Part shown: in pieces, positions 47,052 through 57,839 of the stretch | Numbering within the stretch: position 1 is the first letter of the stretch | How the letters are laid out: the number at the start of each line of letters is the position of its first letter | Origin: Paralithodes platypus | Taxonomy: Eukaryota > Arthropoda > Malacostraca > Decapoda > Lithodidae | DNA: 64,000 nucleotides | Assembly: GCA_032716605.1 (NCBI GenBank) | Contig: CM064492.1 | Span: forward strand, 54,284,364 to 54,348,363 | Reading direction: 5' to 3' | Notes under the pieces: generated by a model | The model's database searches: none | The model's input: the letters and a program-made list of their open reading frames with translations, nothing else | What the model was told of the DNA's origin: nothing | Translations under genes and position numbers: made by a program

Positions 47052-48278
47052 CTATGTCCTCAACAGAAAATTCTTAAGGAAACGTAAAGAGGCCGCCCAT
47101 TTGCGTAAATCGTGAGCTCTACCCACATCGCCGGGATTACTTTCCTGAATGACGTTAACTAAGATAGAAGCCAGTTTACGCTTCATAACGCGTTTACCCG
47201 TACTTGATACCCATAAAGCACCTTGTTGATTCCTAGGTGCGACCTTCAAATATTTGGTAAGCGCTGGCACTGGACATAAATTATGGTGCACCTTTCCCCT
47301 TTTCAATGCCGGCACCGTGAACTCTGAAAACACGTGATCACTGTGTTCATTCTTGGCGATGAACCCCGGGGAAGGAGCAATATGAATACAATCATTGAGC
47401 CTACCAAACCTGATGCAATTAGGTGTGTTGCTCATCGCCGCCAGCTCAGACACCCTGTTCCCGGTAGCCAAAGCCATAAGGAATACTGCCCTTTTTAAAA
47501 GTAAGTCAAAATCTGCAGTATATTGGTACCGCCGGGAATGAAGTAATGACAACGCTTTGTCCAGAGACCAGGTAGGCATGAGCTGACGGGGAGGTGGGCG
47601 GAGTTTAAAACATGCCCTCATGAAGCCTGTTTCCTCCGCTAGTGGTATGGTTAGACCCGTAAGGTCCAGGAATGGCACCCTAATTGCTGTTAAGTGATTC
47701 TTTAACGTTACTACCAATAGCCGTTTCTGCTCAAACAGATAGTCTAAATAATTAAAAACCAAAGCCACCGAAGGCACGGATTGTTCTGTTCTGAGTATCC
47801 AAGAAGTAAAAGATTGCCAATGCGAATGATACTGTCTCTTAGTAGATTGTGTGTATTGATTCATAAATTTATCGGTCACGGTTCTACCATACGGAGCTAG
47901 ACATTTGGCCTCCTGAATGTCCATAATGCAAAAGTCAGCGAGGTCTCTAGGTTGCCAATCGTGTAGTGGAAATACCCGACCGGGAGCGACACCGGGTTCG
48001 GGCACCACGTCTTTAATTGCTGGTACCACGCCTGCGCCGGCCACAGGGGCGCGATTAATGAGACGACGCCCCGATAATCCTGTAGTTTGTTTACTACTTG
48101 GCACATTAGAGAAACGTCTGGCGGCGGAAACAGATAAATGGAACTCCACATGTTCCAGTCCGTCACCAGTGCGTCGGGTCCTCCCGCCGGCGTGGTTGTC
48201 CGGCGGGTTAGGTACAGCAGGAGTTTGTGAGTCTCCTCGGACGCAAATAATCCACTTGCGGACGATAAGGCTTCGCAA
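47052..48278 (-). pseudogene. DIRS tyrosine recombinase, frameshifted at the C-terminus
   Basis: The ORF (408 codons) has an unrelated first ~100 residues, because it opens in the frame that overlaps RNase H. From about residue 105 (HDWQPRDLADFCIMDIQE) it reads as a lambda-type recombinase: an N-terminal SAM-like region with YTQSTKRQYHSHWQSFTSW, then the catalytic domain with the first arginine in ATGNRVSELAAM (residue about 275) and the H-x-x-R box in AHDLRKWAASLRF (about 389). The frame ends at FLLRT in a T run near 47066. The expected segment with the nucleophilic tyrosine (FLTRYL) continues in another frame at about 46990-47030. It would integrate the circular intermediate. This copy is inactive as read. 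Confidence 0.9.
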
Positions 48279-48729
48279 TCATTAGGTCGAAAATTGTTTG
48301 CTTGAGCGCCCATTCTACTGTTGTGCTCTGTCTCCGAGATAGAGCATCTGCCCAGATGTTCGCTACGCCGGGGAGATAAGAAGCGTGAAGCTGAATGTCC
48401 AGCTTGTCGGCTAGTACAAAAATCTTTTCTGACACGTTTAGCAACCTCCGAGATCGCGTTGACCCATGTTTCTGAACGCAGTGAACCGCATTCAGATTGT
48501 CCATCCTGAAGGCCACCGATTTGCCCTGCAAAGAAAAGCCGTGAGCCTGAAGGAAATACAAGGGGACTAGTAACTCTTTGACATTTATGTGGGAGGATTC
48601 TGAATGGGACCAAAGCCCTTGACCCTGGTGCCCTTGGTTTGACTGAAAGCCCCAACCTATCGTGCCTGACGCATCCGTGTCCACCCATACCATCGGCGGA
48701 GGAGAGGTCCAAGACATGACTGAGTGCAA
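48208..48729 (-). pseudogene. DIRS RNase H domain
   Basis: The sequence shows the catalytic acids of a DIRS-type RNase H: VDTDASGTIGWG (residues about 16-27), INVKELLVPL, FRMDNLNAV and NIWADALSRR. It is in the same frame as the RT fragment at 48745-49008, separated by one TGA at about 48742. Downstream the family's LFAS block is found one frame away (near 48240-48255, in the frame that runs to 47897, with LFASEETHKLLLYL and TDWNMWSSIYLFPPPDV), so a single-base loss interrupts the protein here. Confidence 0.88.
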
Positions 48730-48744
48730 TGTTTCCCTCTTCGC

Positions 48745-49008
48745 TCAGACCGCTAGTAAGGTGTGTATTAATTTTGGGATGGGCCATAATGTTTCCGCCG
48801 GCAATAGTGGAAAAAATTTGTTGCCCTCCAAAATTAAACGTTTGACTTTCAACCGGCCCAACTTTATGCATAATTGTTCCGTCTCCGCCACCACCAGCCA
48901 GTCGTCTAGATACCACAAAATCCTGATCCCTTGTTGCAACAAGGGCATCAGGGCTTGCCGGACTAATTTCGTGAATATGCGAGGTGCTAGGTTTAAACCG
49001 AACGGCAT
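48745..49008 (-). pseudogene. DIRS reverse transcriptase, C-terminal half
   Basis: It contains MPFGLNLAPRIFTKLVRQAL (RT motif B region) and LWYLDDWLVVA, the YxDD catalytic motif. The 5' side is cut by the SINE at 49035-49279, beyond which the N-terminal half lies in the matching frame. It ends at the TGA at 48742-48744. Confidence 0.92.
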
Positions 49009-49034
49009 CCTCTGAAAGACATAAGTCTGATGCA

Positions 49035-49280
49035 GCGGCTCGCTTGGTGTAGTGACTAGCGTCTCGGACTTCCACCCAGAAGGCCCGGGTTCGCGCCCAC
49101 GCTCGGCGCATTAAAGATTTTTCACAAGCACTGAGTCGTTACCATCCCTCATGAGCAAAGGGATGGGGTAGTAGTACAGGACCCCAATGGAAATACGCCT
49201 AATCGGCCTTATTGAGCTATCCTTAGCTAGCTTAGCATGTGCTAGCTTTAAGAACTATTATTATTATTATTATTATTATG
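49035..49280 (+). mobile_element. tRNA-derived SINE, copy 2, inside the DIRS RT
   Basis: Nearly identical to copy 1, with an (ATT)n tail ending in TATGCATGA. The flanks GATGCA and TGCATGA suggest a short overlap or duplication around TGCA. It is inserted in the opposite orientation to the RT reading frame. Confidence 0.9.
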
Positions 49281-49769
49281 CATGATTCTTAATGCTAGAA
49301 AACGTTGAAACCGTTTGTTTACCGGGACGTGCCAATACGCGTCCGTCAGGTCTAAAGAACACATCCACCCTTCCGGCGGAAGTGTTAGCCTGATCTGATT
49401 CACTGTCAGCATCCGGAAGGACACGTTGTGAATACAGAGGTTCAGATAAGACAGGTCTACGACCGGCCTCATCTGAACACTGTCCCTTTTGGGTACCAGA
49501 AAAAGTTTGGATGTAAAAACTGGGTAATTTTTGGGGACCGGGATGATAACATTCTTGGCCACCATCTTTTGGATCAGTGACTCCACCTCTAATGAAACAA
49601 AATTTGCCTTTGTCGGCCGACGTAAGCGAGGTCGCCGGAGCCACTGCCAGGTGATGCCTTTGCGTGCCACCATCCTTGCCCATGTGTTTAAAGGCCATGC
49701 GTGATGATTCGCCCGGAATGACCCAGTTAGAAGACAAGGGTTCGCCGGCTGGACTACCCCCTGATCCAC
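49281..49769 (-). pseudogene. DIRS reverse transcriptase, N-terminal half
   Basis: The frame contains LIQKMVAKNVIIPVPKN, LFLVPKRDSVQMRPVVDLSY (RT motif 1/2 region) and MCSLDLTDAYWHVPV, where the aspartate of DLTDAY is the motif A catalytic residue. It runs into the SINE. The poly-Asn seen at its apparent end is the SINE tail. The start is uncertain because the frame overlaps the end of the gag-like ORF. Confidence 0.92.
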
Positions 49770-49804
49770 CCGCCGGAAGACCGGCCCTGGGAGTGAGGGA
49801 GACC

Positions 49805-51229
49805 TTAGTTTTTTGGTGGTGGTGGTGGTGGAAGTTTAGACGACTGGCCGGGTTTGGCTGGAGACGGGCCCTGACCCGGCCTTTGATACCTCTGTCCTTT
49901 ATGGGTACCTGAAGACTTTCCTTGCCTGTATTTACCTTGGGTGGAAGAGGATTTAGGCAAATGAAAGGATTTTGCCCCACCAGACTGAGCTTTAGCGACT
50001 GGTTTGGGCTTGGTAAAAGTGAAAGCAGGTTTTTGAGAAGGGGCGGGACTGTGCTTCAAGGCCTGAGCCATGTTAAACACCGTCCTCCACACCTCCGTGG
50101 ACATTAAAGAGGCAGTTAGAACTGGGGACATTACTACTTGATTAGCAATCCTATCCGGGAGCTTTCGGACTAGAGACATCCTTAGATCTTGTCTTGCCCG
50201 CACCGCCTCTAACAAGGCCGTGCGTATATCTCCTAGTGACTGAATAGAAGTTTGGGGAAGTAAGCGTCTAGATAGTTCGATTGCCTTTCGGACTTCTGTG
50301 TCCGCGATAGCCTGAGCAGATCTTAGCATTGATTTTGCTACCTGTTGCGTAACAATATACTGAGAAAATAGTCTGTACGCCTTACCCCGTAGCCTAAACT
50401 CCCGGTCTAGGTGAGCAGTGGAAGGTGTAGAGAAAGGATCTTTAAGCTCGCATAGATTAATTTTAGGGGCAGCTAAAAAGGCAAAGAGAGCAGAGGGAAC
50501 TCCGCCGGCAGAGTATACTGGGAGAGAGAACCAAGAATGGCTCTCTTGTGGAATTTGGTGTGAAGCTTTAGAAGTGAATGTAGTTGCAAAGTTTTGCGCC
50601 TCGACTTCCCAGTCCACCCAAGGTCCCGGACCCAATTGCTCCACCTTCAAAACTGGATTCGCGGCTGAGTCTGTAAATGTCTGTAAACCCAACTCAGGGG
50701 TTAGAGCCGACAGCGCTTTGATATCATTGAACCCATCATGTTTTGTCCAGTCCGAAAATAGTTTTGAAGCTGACGCAGGGGGTAGGGCAGGTGTAGAAGA
50801 ATATACAAAATAATCATGATGATAATAGTTGGGGATGGCCTTAATACTAACATCAAGTACATTTCCCAGCATATCTAGAGCCCTTAACTTCCTAGATTTA
50901 TTCCCTTGGATTACCCACTCTCGTGGTACCGGAAGCTCCCCTGACATAGTGGACTGTGCTACCTCTGGCTTTGTTGGTACCAATGATACCCAAGAATCGT
51001 CTGGCCCGTATAAGAGAGGCATAGCCCCTTTTCTGATCGGGGCTTTGTCTAACGGGGGAGGATTTACGTCTGCTACTACTCGCACATTGGAAGTAGTTAG
51101 TGCCGCCGAAGTTGGCCTAGTAACAATAGTAGGTGATACAAGGGGAGTGAGCGGAATTTGTGTCAAAGTAACGGAAGTAGCCAGAGGTCGGACAGTCGAT
51201 GCTGGCGTGGGAGCTCCCAGACCAACCAT
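49805..51229 (-). CDS. DIRS gag-like ORF, second part (474 codons)
   Basis: A long open frame with no catalytic motif. Its second half is basic, with KPKPVAKAQSGGAKSF and GQRYQRPGQGPSPAKPGQ, and it ends in a proline run. Position upstream of RT on the same strand fits ORF1 of DIRS elements. The frame is open upstream of the first Met to about 51345 (including ADEIDGLLASALTKFFG), so translation may begin earlier or be joined to the ORF at 51342-52409. Confidence 0.7.
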   Translation of the reverse strand: MVGLGAPTPASTVRPLATSVTLTQIPLTPLVSPTIVTRPTSAALTTSNVRVVADVNPPPLDKAPIRKGAMPLLYGPDDSWVSLVPTKPEVAQSTMSGELPVPREWVIQGNKSRKLRALDMLGNVLDVSIKAIPNYYHHDYFVYSSTPALPPASASKLFSDWTKHDGFNDIKALSALTPELGLQTFTDSAANPVLKVEQLGPGPWVDWEVEAQNFATTFTSKASHQIPQESHSWFSLPVYSAGGVPSALFAFLAAPKINLCELKDPFSTPSTAHLDREFRLRGKAYRLFSQYIVTQQVAKSMLRSAQAIADTEVRKAIELSRRLLPQTSIQSLGDIRTALLEAVRARQDLRMSLVRKLPDRIANQVVMSPVLTASLMSTEVWRTVFNMAQALKHSPAPSQKPAFTFTKPKPVAKAQSGGAKSFHLPKSSSTQGKYRQGKSSGTHKGQRYQRPGQGPSPAKPGQSSKLPPPPPPKN

Positions 51230-51341
51230 ACGAGGCTCCGGTTGCTGGCCAAAAAACTTAGTTAAAGCACTCGCTAATAACCCATCAATCTCATCCGCCG
51301 TGACAAATTGAGCAGAGGAAGAACTATTAGGTGTAATATCC

Positions 51342-52409
51342 CTATTCTGAGTTATCTACGTTACCCACCTCAGAAATAATAGACCCATCATCCCCTGCCT
51401 CCGGTCCCTCCTGAGAGGATTCCGCCGAGGCTGGGACCCCTTGATGTTGCCATGTTAAGTCAGGGATGGAAGACGGTGTCTCCACGTCCCGGTGGACTTC
51501 AGCCACTACCTGAGTTGCCTGAGACAGCAGAGAGCTGTCCCTCCATGGCTGGGAGTATCTCCAAACTCCCCGGCCTTGGCCGGAACTCACTTGTGAGCCA
51601 GGCCCCACCCCAATGACTGAGCCCTCACTCGAGCCCTCTAGCGTATTATCACTGCCGGGAAAACCCTCTAAATCTAAAGTGAGAATATTATTTGGGGACA
51701 CTATGTCCGCCGGAATATCCCCGACCACAGTCTCTGACTCCACTTCCGACCTGTCAGATTGGACTTGAGACATGTCGGGAGTAGAGGCAGAAAGCGAGGT
51801 TCGAGGCTCCGGCGAACGCCGGGAGGACTTTCGTACATGAGACTCTTTTTTAGAAGACTTGTGACTCCGCCTCGACTTTGATGTATCACTAGAACTGTCC
51901 TTGGTCTTGTCTGTCTTACTCTTCTTCCGCGAAGGTGAAGTCGAGTGACTATGTGTCTGCTTTCTGAGAGGAGACCGTGACCTGGACCTAGATCTTGACT
52001 CCGAAGTTGTCGCCGGGGGAGACGGCTCTCGCGGTCTCTTAGATGTGCCGGGGGAGGGAAGAAGCCCTTTACCCAGCCCAGTCTCTGCCGACTTAGTTAC
52101 TTTACTTCGGGAAGGAGGTCGTTTAATTGGGGGGTACTGAACCAACAAACGGTCCCACAGAATTACGTTATCACACTGCAGTGCTTTATGAGCCACTGCA
52201 GTAGCATAATTAGTAAGAAGTTGTCTGACCTCGCGTAATGCAACCGCCGCGGCCAGATTGTCGTGCTGTAATACTTTAATACTCAGCTGACTACAAAAGG
52301 TACAATTCTTCGTTACCCACAAACCCCTTGATCGGTCCAAGCATTTGACACAACGAATGCACAGAGTGTGCGCAAAAATAGGAACATGAGGGCGTTGAGC
52401 AAAGAGCAA
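51342..52409 (-). CDS. DIRS gag-like ORF, first part (355 codons, RS-rich)
   Basis: The N-terminus has two CxxC pairs (CIRCVKC and CTFC, residues about 17-40), which suggests a zinc-binding fold. A Ser/Arg-rich stretch (SRSRSRSRSPLRK) and a basic, serine-rich region follow at 137-215, then an acidic tail. Position and composition suggest a nucleic-acid-binding ORF1 protein. It ends NVDNSE-stop just where the second part's frame opens, so either two ORFs or one frameshifted ORF is possible. Confidence 0.65.
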   Translation of the reverse strand: MLFAQRPHVPIFAHTLCIRCVKCLDRSRGLWVTKNCTFCSQLSIKVLQHDNLAAAVALREVRQLLTNYATAVAHKALQCDNVILWDRLLVQYPPIKRPPSRSKVTKSAETGLGKGLLPSPGTSKRPREPSPPATTSESRSRSRSRSPLRKQTHSHSTSPSRKKSKTDKTKDSSSDTSKSRRSHKSSKKESHVRKSSRRSPEPRTSLSASTPDMSQVQSDRSEVESETVVGDIPADIVSPNNILTLDLEGFPGSDNTLEGSSEGSVIGVGPGSQVSSGQGRGVWRYSQPWRDSSLLSQATQVVAEVHRDVETPSSIPDLTWQHQGVPASAESSQEGPEAGDDGSIISEVGNVDNSE

Positions 52410-52954
52410 AAACAGGGGCTAGAGCAGCCATGGCAGAGACTGGTTAAAAGCTAACTCCCCCCGGGCCTCACTTGGTCCTCTGTGGACCCGCCGGAACTCC
52501 GCCCTGGAAAAAAGAAAATTTCCAGGAATTAATGCTCATAAGGTTACCCCAAAATGTTCTAACACAAGTGTTAATGAACCGCCGGGCAACGAGACGTAAT
52601 ACACCACTATTACCTCTCGTTACCCTGTAGGTTCATATGTAAAGATTTGTAAATAACTTTACGTGTCCAAAAGATTTAAGAATATCCTCTGACATGATAT
52701 AAAGATGAGCAGTTCTTTATAAGTGACGCAGTCTTCCCTGTGATATAACGTTCACCGGGAACCCATAATAAGACGCCGGCCTCCTTATTATAACACAGTT
52801 AGCCAGGTTAAGCCCATCTTAATCATTAGATCTGACTCCTCTCGAAGCCTTTAGAGATCGCCGTGAGTTGAATGTCTTGATACCTAATTGTATCCCTCAA
52901 TGGGGGACAATAACAAATTTGTCTGCTATTTTTCCCGCCTTTGGTTCGCACCAA
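52410..52954 (-). other. DIRS leader region
   Basis: Non-coding sequence with several CGCCGGG words, shared in style with 58580-58995 and 60208-61010, which places all three in the element's leader. Confidence 0.55.
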
Positions 52955-53199
52955 GCGGCTCGCTTGGTGTAGTGACTATAGCGTCTCGGACTTCCACCCA
53001 GAAGGCCCGGGTTCGCGCCCACGCTCGGCGCATTAAAGATTTTTCACAAGCACTGAGTCGTTACCATCCCTCATGAGCAAAGTGGTGGGGTAGTAGTACA
53101 GGACCCCAATGGAAATACGCCTAATCGGCCTTATTGAGCTATCCTTAGCTATCTTAGCATGCGCTAGCTTTAAGAACTATTATTATTATTATTATTAAT
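52955..53199 (+). mobile_element. tRNA-derived SINE, copy 3
   Basis: Same family as 43054 and 49035, with a 2-base insertion in the A-box region (GTGACTATAGCGTC) and an (ATT)n tail. The target duplication is not clear. Confidence 0.88.
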
Positions 53200-53960
53200 A
53201 ACCTAAATTTGTTGCCATCGAGTGAATTGAATTTTTTAAATCGCAGTCATCAAAATATCACTGGATTTCTATAGTCATGAATGTTACAGACATATTACTC
53301 TAACATTCTATTCAGTACATTGTCCAATATACAAAGTATTTATGATTAATAAAACATATTTGATTAGGCCCACAAAAACACATGGCAGTCATTCGAAAAA
53401 TAGTCCTGTTAATATTTTAATAGATAGGTATCCATGTCCTAAAATTAAAATGATATGTATAAAAACTCGAGATGAACTTATAAAATAATCGTCATTAGCC
53501 ACTTTACTGGATATTAGATTATACAATTATAAACTAGTTTCAGATCTGGCAAGCGCATAATAAATTGATGCCAGTGTTCGCTACCCATAATAGTCATTAT
53601 ACGAAACTTCTCGGACAGTAAACATCTCTTCCCCACTTAACTTACTTTGTTAAATTTGACATTAGTTGGGCATCTATGTGCACATTAGCAGTAATGGTGG
53701 TAGATATTTGTTTCTCACAGATGGAAATCTTAATATAATGTGGATTATAGTCTTAAAGGTAAAATATTCAGTTATAGATTGTGTCGTGCGTGCGTGTGTG
53801 TGTGTGTATGTATTCCAAGGTTGCCAGCGCACATCACATCTCCAAACTCGCCCAAAAGTAGCCCAATCACTTAATACCGCACAACAGACAATTTCAGCTA
53901 TTTTAATCCTATCACACACATTTTCTGATGTTTATCTTTAACAGCCATGCATGCATTATA
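53200..53960. other. AT-rich insert inside the DIRS element
   Basis: Composition is unlike the DIRS leader, so this belongs to a later insertion whose borders were not found. A GT run lies at 53790-53806. No gene is recognised. Confidence 0.4.
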
Positions 53961-53966
53961 GACTGC

Positions 53967-54320
53967 AGCACCGTTGATTCATTTAAACTTCGCCTAGACA
54001 AATATCTCGCATCAAACCCGCGACTGACTGCGTTTGTAAATTAATAACTTTATTTTATCCTCCCCTCAGTTACTAACCCATATTGTCCCCTACTAACTTC
54101 CTAGTCCTGCCACGGACATTAGTTCCAGGGCAGTAGTTCCCTTTCCAATGTTCCCTTATCCACTCTAAACCACTGTTTGGACACTTGATCCTCAGTGTTT
54201 TGGAGGACAAGCAGCCTAGAAGGGTCACTAGACTGTTGTTGCTTGATTTCCTTTGTACTCCTTTGTATGATACTATTAGTTCCCCAAATATAACTAGGCC
54301 TAGTCCCATATAGCCTTACT
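53967..54320 (+). pseudogene. C-terminal end and 3' UTR of a CR1/L2-type LINE
   Basis: From about 53971 one frame reads TVDSFKLRLDKYLASNPRLT then AFVN-stop, the typical last residues of CR1/L2-group ORF2 proteins (SFKxRLDKYL). About 270 bp of non-coding sequence follow. It is severely 5'-truncated. Confidence 0.65.
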
Positions 54321-54485
54321 GTATGAGTAGTGGCCTACGTGTCACATAATTTAAATATTAATGAAATACCACATACATTATTATCACAATCATGCACTCA
54401 TCAAATCTGCATCAATGTCCCAATCCCCCCTCACAAACAATCACTTAATTAGGCTATTCAGTCACCACCACATAGGCTACCATAC

Positions 54486-54926
54486 GGTGACTGGACGACT
54501 CGGCCCATGGGACAACTCGGCTCGGACAGCTCGGCCCACTTTTGGACAACTCGGCCACGACGGCGAGACAGCTCGGCCCATTATTTGAGACAGCTCGGCC
54601 CCATGTTATGCTATGGTTAGGTTAGGTTAGGTTAGGTTAGATAGGGACATAGTGATTCCAAAATGATCAATACGAGAAATAAAAGTTAATGAATTGTCAC
54701 TTGTTTGATGAAACGAAAAGATAGATACATAAATAGATAGGGACATAGTGATTCCAAAATGATCAATATAGCCATCTATATCGTTTTTATGTTGTCGAAG
54801 AATATAAGGGTTGTGAAAGGCAGAGTTGTCTCGCAATTAATACTGGGCCGAGCTGTCTCTGTTTTACTGGGCCGAGCTGTTTCGCCATGGGCCGAGCTGT
54901 CCCGTGGGCCGAGTAGTCTAGCATTC
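54486..54926. mobile_element. TIR element with repeated CAGCTCGGCCCA, copy 1 (441 bp)
   Basis: It starts GGTGACTGGACGACTCGGCC and ends GGCCGAGTAGTCTAGCATTC, flanked by the 9-bp direct repeat CTACCATAC. Both terminal regions consist of four to five spaced copies of CAGCTCGGCCCA or its complement, giving compound inverted repeats of about 110 bp. The middle has GGGACATAGTGATTCCAAAA twice and a (TTAGG)4 run at about 54613-54636. No ORF. Confidence 0.85.
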
Positions 54927-55277
54927 CTACCATACAGGTATAGTACAACCAACAGAAAGCCATGATGAACGTTTGTATGAAATGTAGCCCTAGCTATAGG
55001 CTACTCAACACTCGACACCTCTACAACTTTAATAGTATATAGAACCAGCCCAATTCCGCTTTCCTCAATGTTAGTTAGTTAGGATAATACTTCAGAGGCT
55101 ATCCACCCCATCACACTGTAAATCAAGAATATAATACCGTTTGAAATGGAAACTCGCAAATCTACGCTTCTGAACGAATCCTAACTAGCCCAATGGTGCG
55201 AACAAAAGAAGACCTTGGCAACACTGTGTACGTATATCCCGCCGCGGTCAGCTGACGACCTAAACAGTCGCCCATGG

Positions 55278-57089
55278 TGTATGCCGACGATCTTGCCATC
55301 GTCTGCTCAGCAGACACGCTCTTCCAGGCCCAGACTGCTCTGCAATTGGCGGTTGATGAGCTCTGTGAGTGGGCGAGGGACTGGGGCCTACGACTCAATG
55401 CCCAAAAGAGCGCTCTCATGTGCTTCACGTTGAAGACTAAACTCCCGGGTCTGCCTACGATTACGTTGGGGGGTGAGCCTCTCACGTATCGTACGTCACA
55501 CACCTTCTTAGGTCTGCGTTGGGATGGGCCGGTATTGACGTGGAGGAATCATGTGGACTACCTGCGATCGTCTTGCATGAAGCGGCTGGGTATTATGAAG
55601 TGTATAGCCGGGTCCAAGTGGGGGACGTCTCGGGATGATCTGCTGTGTTTTTATGAGTCTTTCATCAAGAGTAAGGTGACTTATGGTAGTGCAGTGTATG
55701 GCTCGGCTTCGTCGTCAGTTCTTAGCCGCTTGGACCCTATTCATAACACGGCCCTCAGGGTGGCGTTGGGGGCTTTTTGTTCCTCCCCTACCGTGTCCCT
55801 CCTAGCGGAAAGTGGGTCGTTGCCTCTGTCCTGGTCTCGGGTGTTGACGGATTGTAGGTGGGCGGGGCGAGTTGCTACTCTTCCTGGGCATCACCCGTTG
55901 TCGGGCCTGCATGCTTCGTCAGGGGTCTCCAGGACTGCACCATCGTGGCCTGTGAAACGGCGTCAACCTTTCCTGGTGAGGAGCCTCCTCCACTATCGGC
56001 AGATAGCTGTGGACCCTCCCTCTCCCTCCCCGACCCCCTCTGTGTCTCCGGTCCCGCCGTGGGTTGATCTCACTCCTCGCATCCGGGTTACCTTCCATGA
56101 AGGTTACCGGACGTCGACGGATGCTGGACTTGCCCGGGCCTATTTTGCTGAGCTGGTGGGGTCGTGTTATCAGGGGCACTTCGGTGTCTCACGGATGGTT
56201 CCTGCGTCCCTCCGGCCTCCTCGTCCGCGGCTGTCTACTACGAGGACCTCTCCCTCTGCCAGACCTGGAGGTTGTCTGGGCACCATCCCATCATAGCGGC
56301 GGAACTGTTTGCCATTCTCCGAGCCCTGGAGTTTGTGCGGTGTCATATTCGGCCTCAACGGGTCGTCTTGTACTCGGATTCCCAAGCCTCCCTCCATCTG
56401 CTCCTTGCGGCCCGCCCGGCTACATATCCTCCTCTCTTGTCTTCGCCATCCAGGTGTTGCTGGTTCACTTTTTAGGTCATCCGTGGGAAGTGGTCCTCCA
56501 GTGGGTTCCTGCGCACTCGGGCATTCGTGGCAACACGGTGGCTGATGCTGCGGCGACGCTGGCGCACGATTCGGTAGAGGTTGAGTCGGTTGACATGGAT
56601 GCGAGGACGCATGCCCGGGTTGTCGGGCGGGCTAGTCGCGGTCTTTGGGACAGGGAGCTACGGGTGCTGTTGCTACAGACGACCATGGGGAGATACCGGT
56701 GGGATTCGTGCCCCCAGCCTTGGAGTCGACACCCCCTGCGGAAACTCGATGTCTCGCTGGCCAGGCTGCGTATTGGACACACTGCGCTGTCAGCACACCT
56801 GTTCCGACTCCGCATGGTACGGTGCCCGGACTGTCGCTGGTGTGGACAGCCCGAAACCCCTGAGCATCTGGTGGAGGTGTGTCCGCGGTTCTATAGTCAC
56901 AGGGTCAAACTTAGGGACTCGGTTTGCCGTTTGTCGTCTCGGGGGTTCAGCTTAGGGCTCTTGTTATGTGTCTTCCTCTTGGCGACTCATGTTGCCGATA
57001 TAGTATAGGGTCCCACTGACGGTTAGTCTTCTAGGGCCAAGCAGGTGGCATCCACCCGAAGGCCCTTTAATAGTAACAACAACAACAAC
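55278..57089 (+). pseudogene. 5'-truncated I-type LINE (RT, RNase H, zinc knuckle)
   Basis: It is flanked by a 15-bp target duplication (AACAGTCGCCCATGG at 55263-55277 and 57090-57104) and ends in an (AAC)n tail. The copy starts within the RT at YADDLAIVC, followed by the thumb region. RNase H follows in a second frame (TDGS, AAELFAILRAL, YSDSQAS at 56185-56400), and its end in a third frame (WVPAHSGIRGN, 56500), with a C-x2-C-x7-H-x4-C knuckle (CRWCGQPETPEHLVEVC) near 56840. At least two frameshifts (about 56170 and 56430-56480) break it. RNase H plus terminal knuckle places it in the I group. Confidence 0.88.
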
Positions 57090-57340
57090 AACAGTCGCCC
57101 ATGGAAAAGGCAGTGTTGTAAAAAAAATTGTCATCATCTTTTTCGAATTTCCTGCATCTCCACGTATGTAATTTGCTGCCTCTGTGTTCTATGACATTCT
57201 GATTCACATTGATTGATTTCCTGTCACTGGTCTAATAAGAAATATAGCCGGTAACATATTTAGCTGCCCGATTTGATAGTGGATTATAAATTGGTAACTT
57301 AAAAGCACACGATAGCTTGTTTTGTAGGAAAGAAACTATA

Positions 57341-57768
57341 GGTGACTGGACGACTCGGCCCATGGGACAACTCGGCTCGGACAGCTCGGCCCACTTTTGG
57401 ACAACTCGGCCACGACGGCGAGACAGCTCGGCCCATTATTTGAGACAGCTCGGCCCCATGTTATGCTATGGTTAGGTTAGGTAGGGACATATAGTGATTC
57501 CAAAATGATCAATACGAGAAATAAAAGTTAATGAATTGTCACTTGTTTGATGAAACGAAAAGATAGATACATAAATAGATAGGGACATAGTGATTCCAAA
57601 ATGATCAATATAGCCATCTATATAGTTTTTATGTTGTCGAAGCAAATAAGGGTTGTGAAAGGCCGAGTTGTCTCGCAATTAACACTGGGCCGAGCTGTCT
57701 CGGTTTTACTGGGCCGAGCTGTCTCGCCGTGGGCCGAGCTGTCCCGTGGGCCGAGTAGTCTAGCATTC
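57341..57768. mobile_element. TIR element with repeated CAGCTCGGCCCA, copy 2 (428 bp)
   Basis: About 97% identical to the copy at 54486 and in the same orientation, flanked by the 8-bp direct repeat AAACTATA. The TTAGG run is shorter here (two units), which accounts for much of the length difference. Confidence 0.87.
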
Positions 57769-57839
57769 AAACTATAGTGCGCAGGTGCAGACATTCAACC
57801 TGCCAAATTCTACAGCTACAGAATATAATACCTTATGTT

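Noticed and set aside
47897..49111. 404-codon ORF on the - strand overlapping RT, RNase H and YR
   Set aside because: Most of it is an out-of-frame reading of the RT and RNase H regions. Only its last ~110 codons correspond to genuine DIRS protein sequence, mentioned under the RNase H entry.
49276..49980. 234-codon ORF on the - strand overlapping the gag end and the RT start
   Set aside because: The RT motifs are in the neighbouring frame, and this frame reads as composition-biased sequence.
54613..54636. TTAGG repeats as a possible telomere or subtelomere
   Set aside because: Only four units, internal to a transposable element and shorter in its sister copy.
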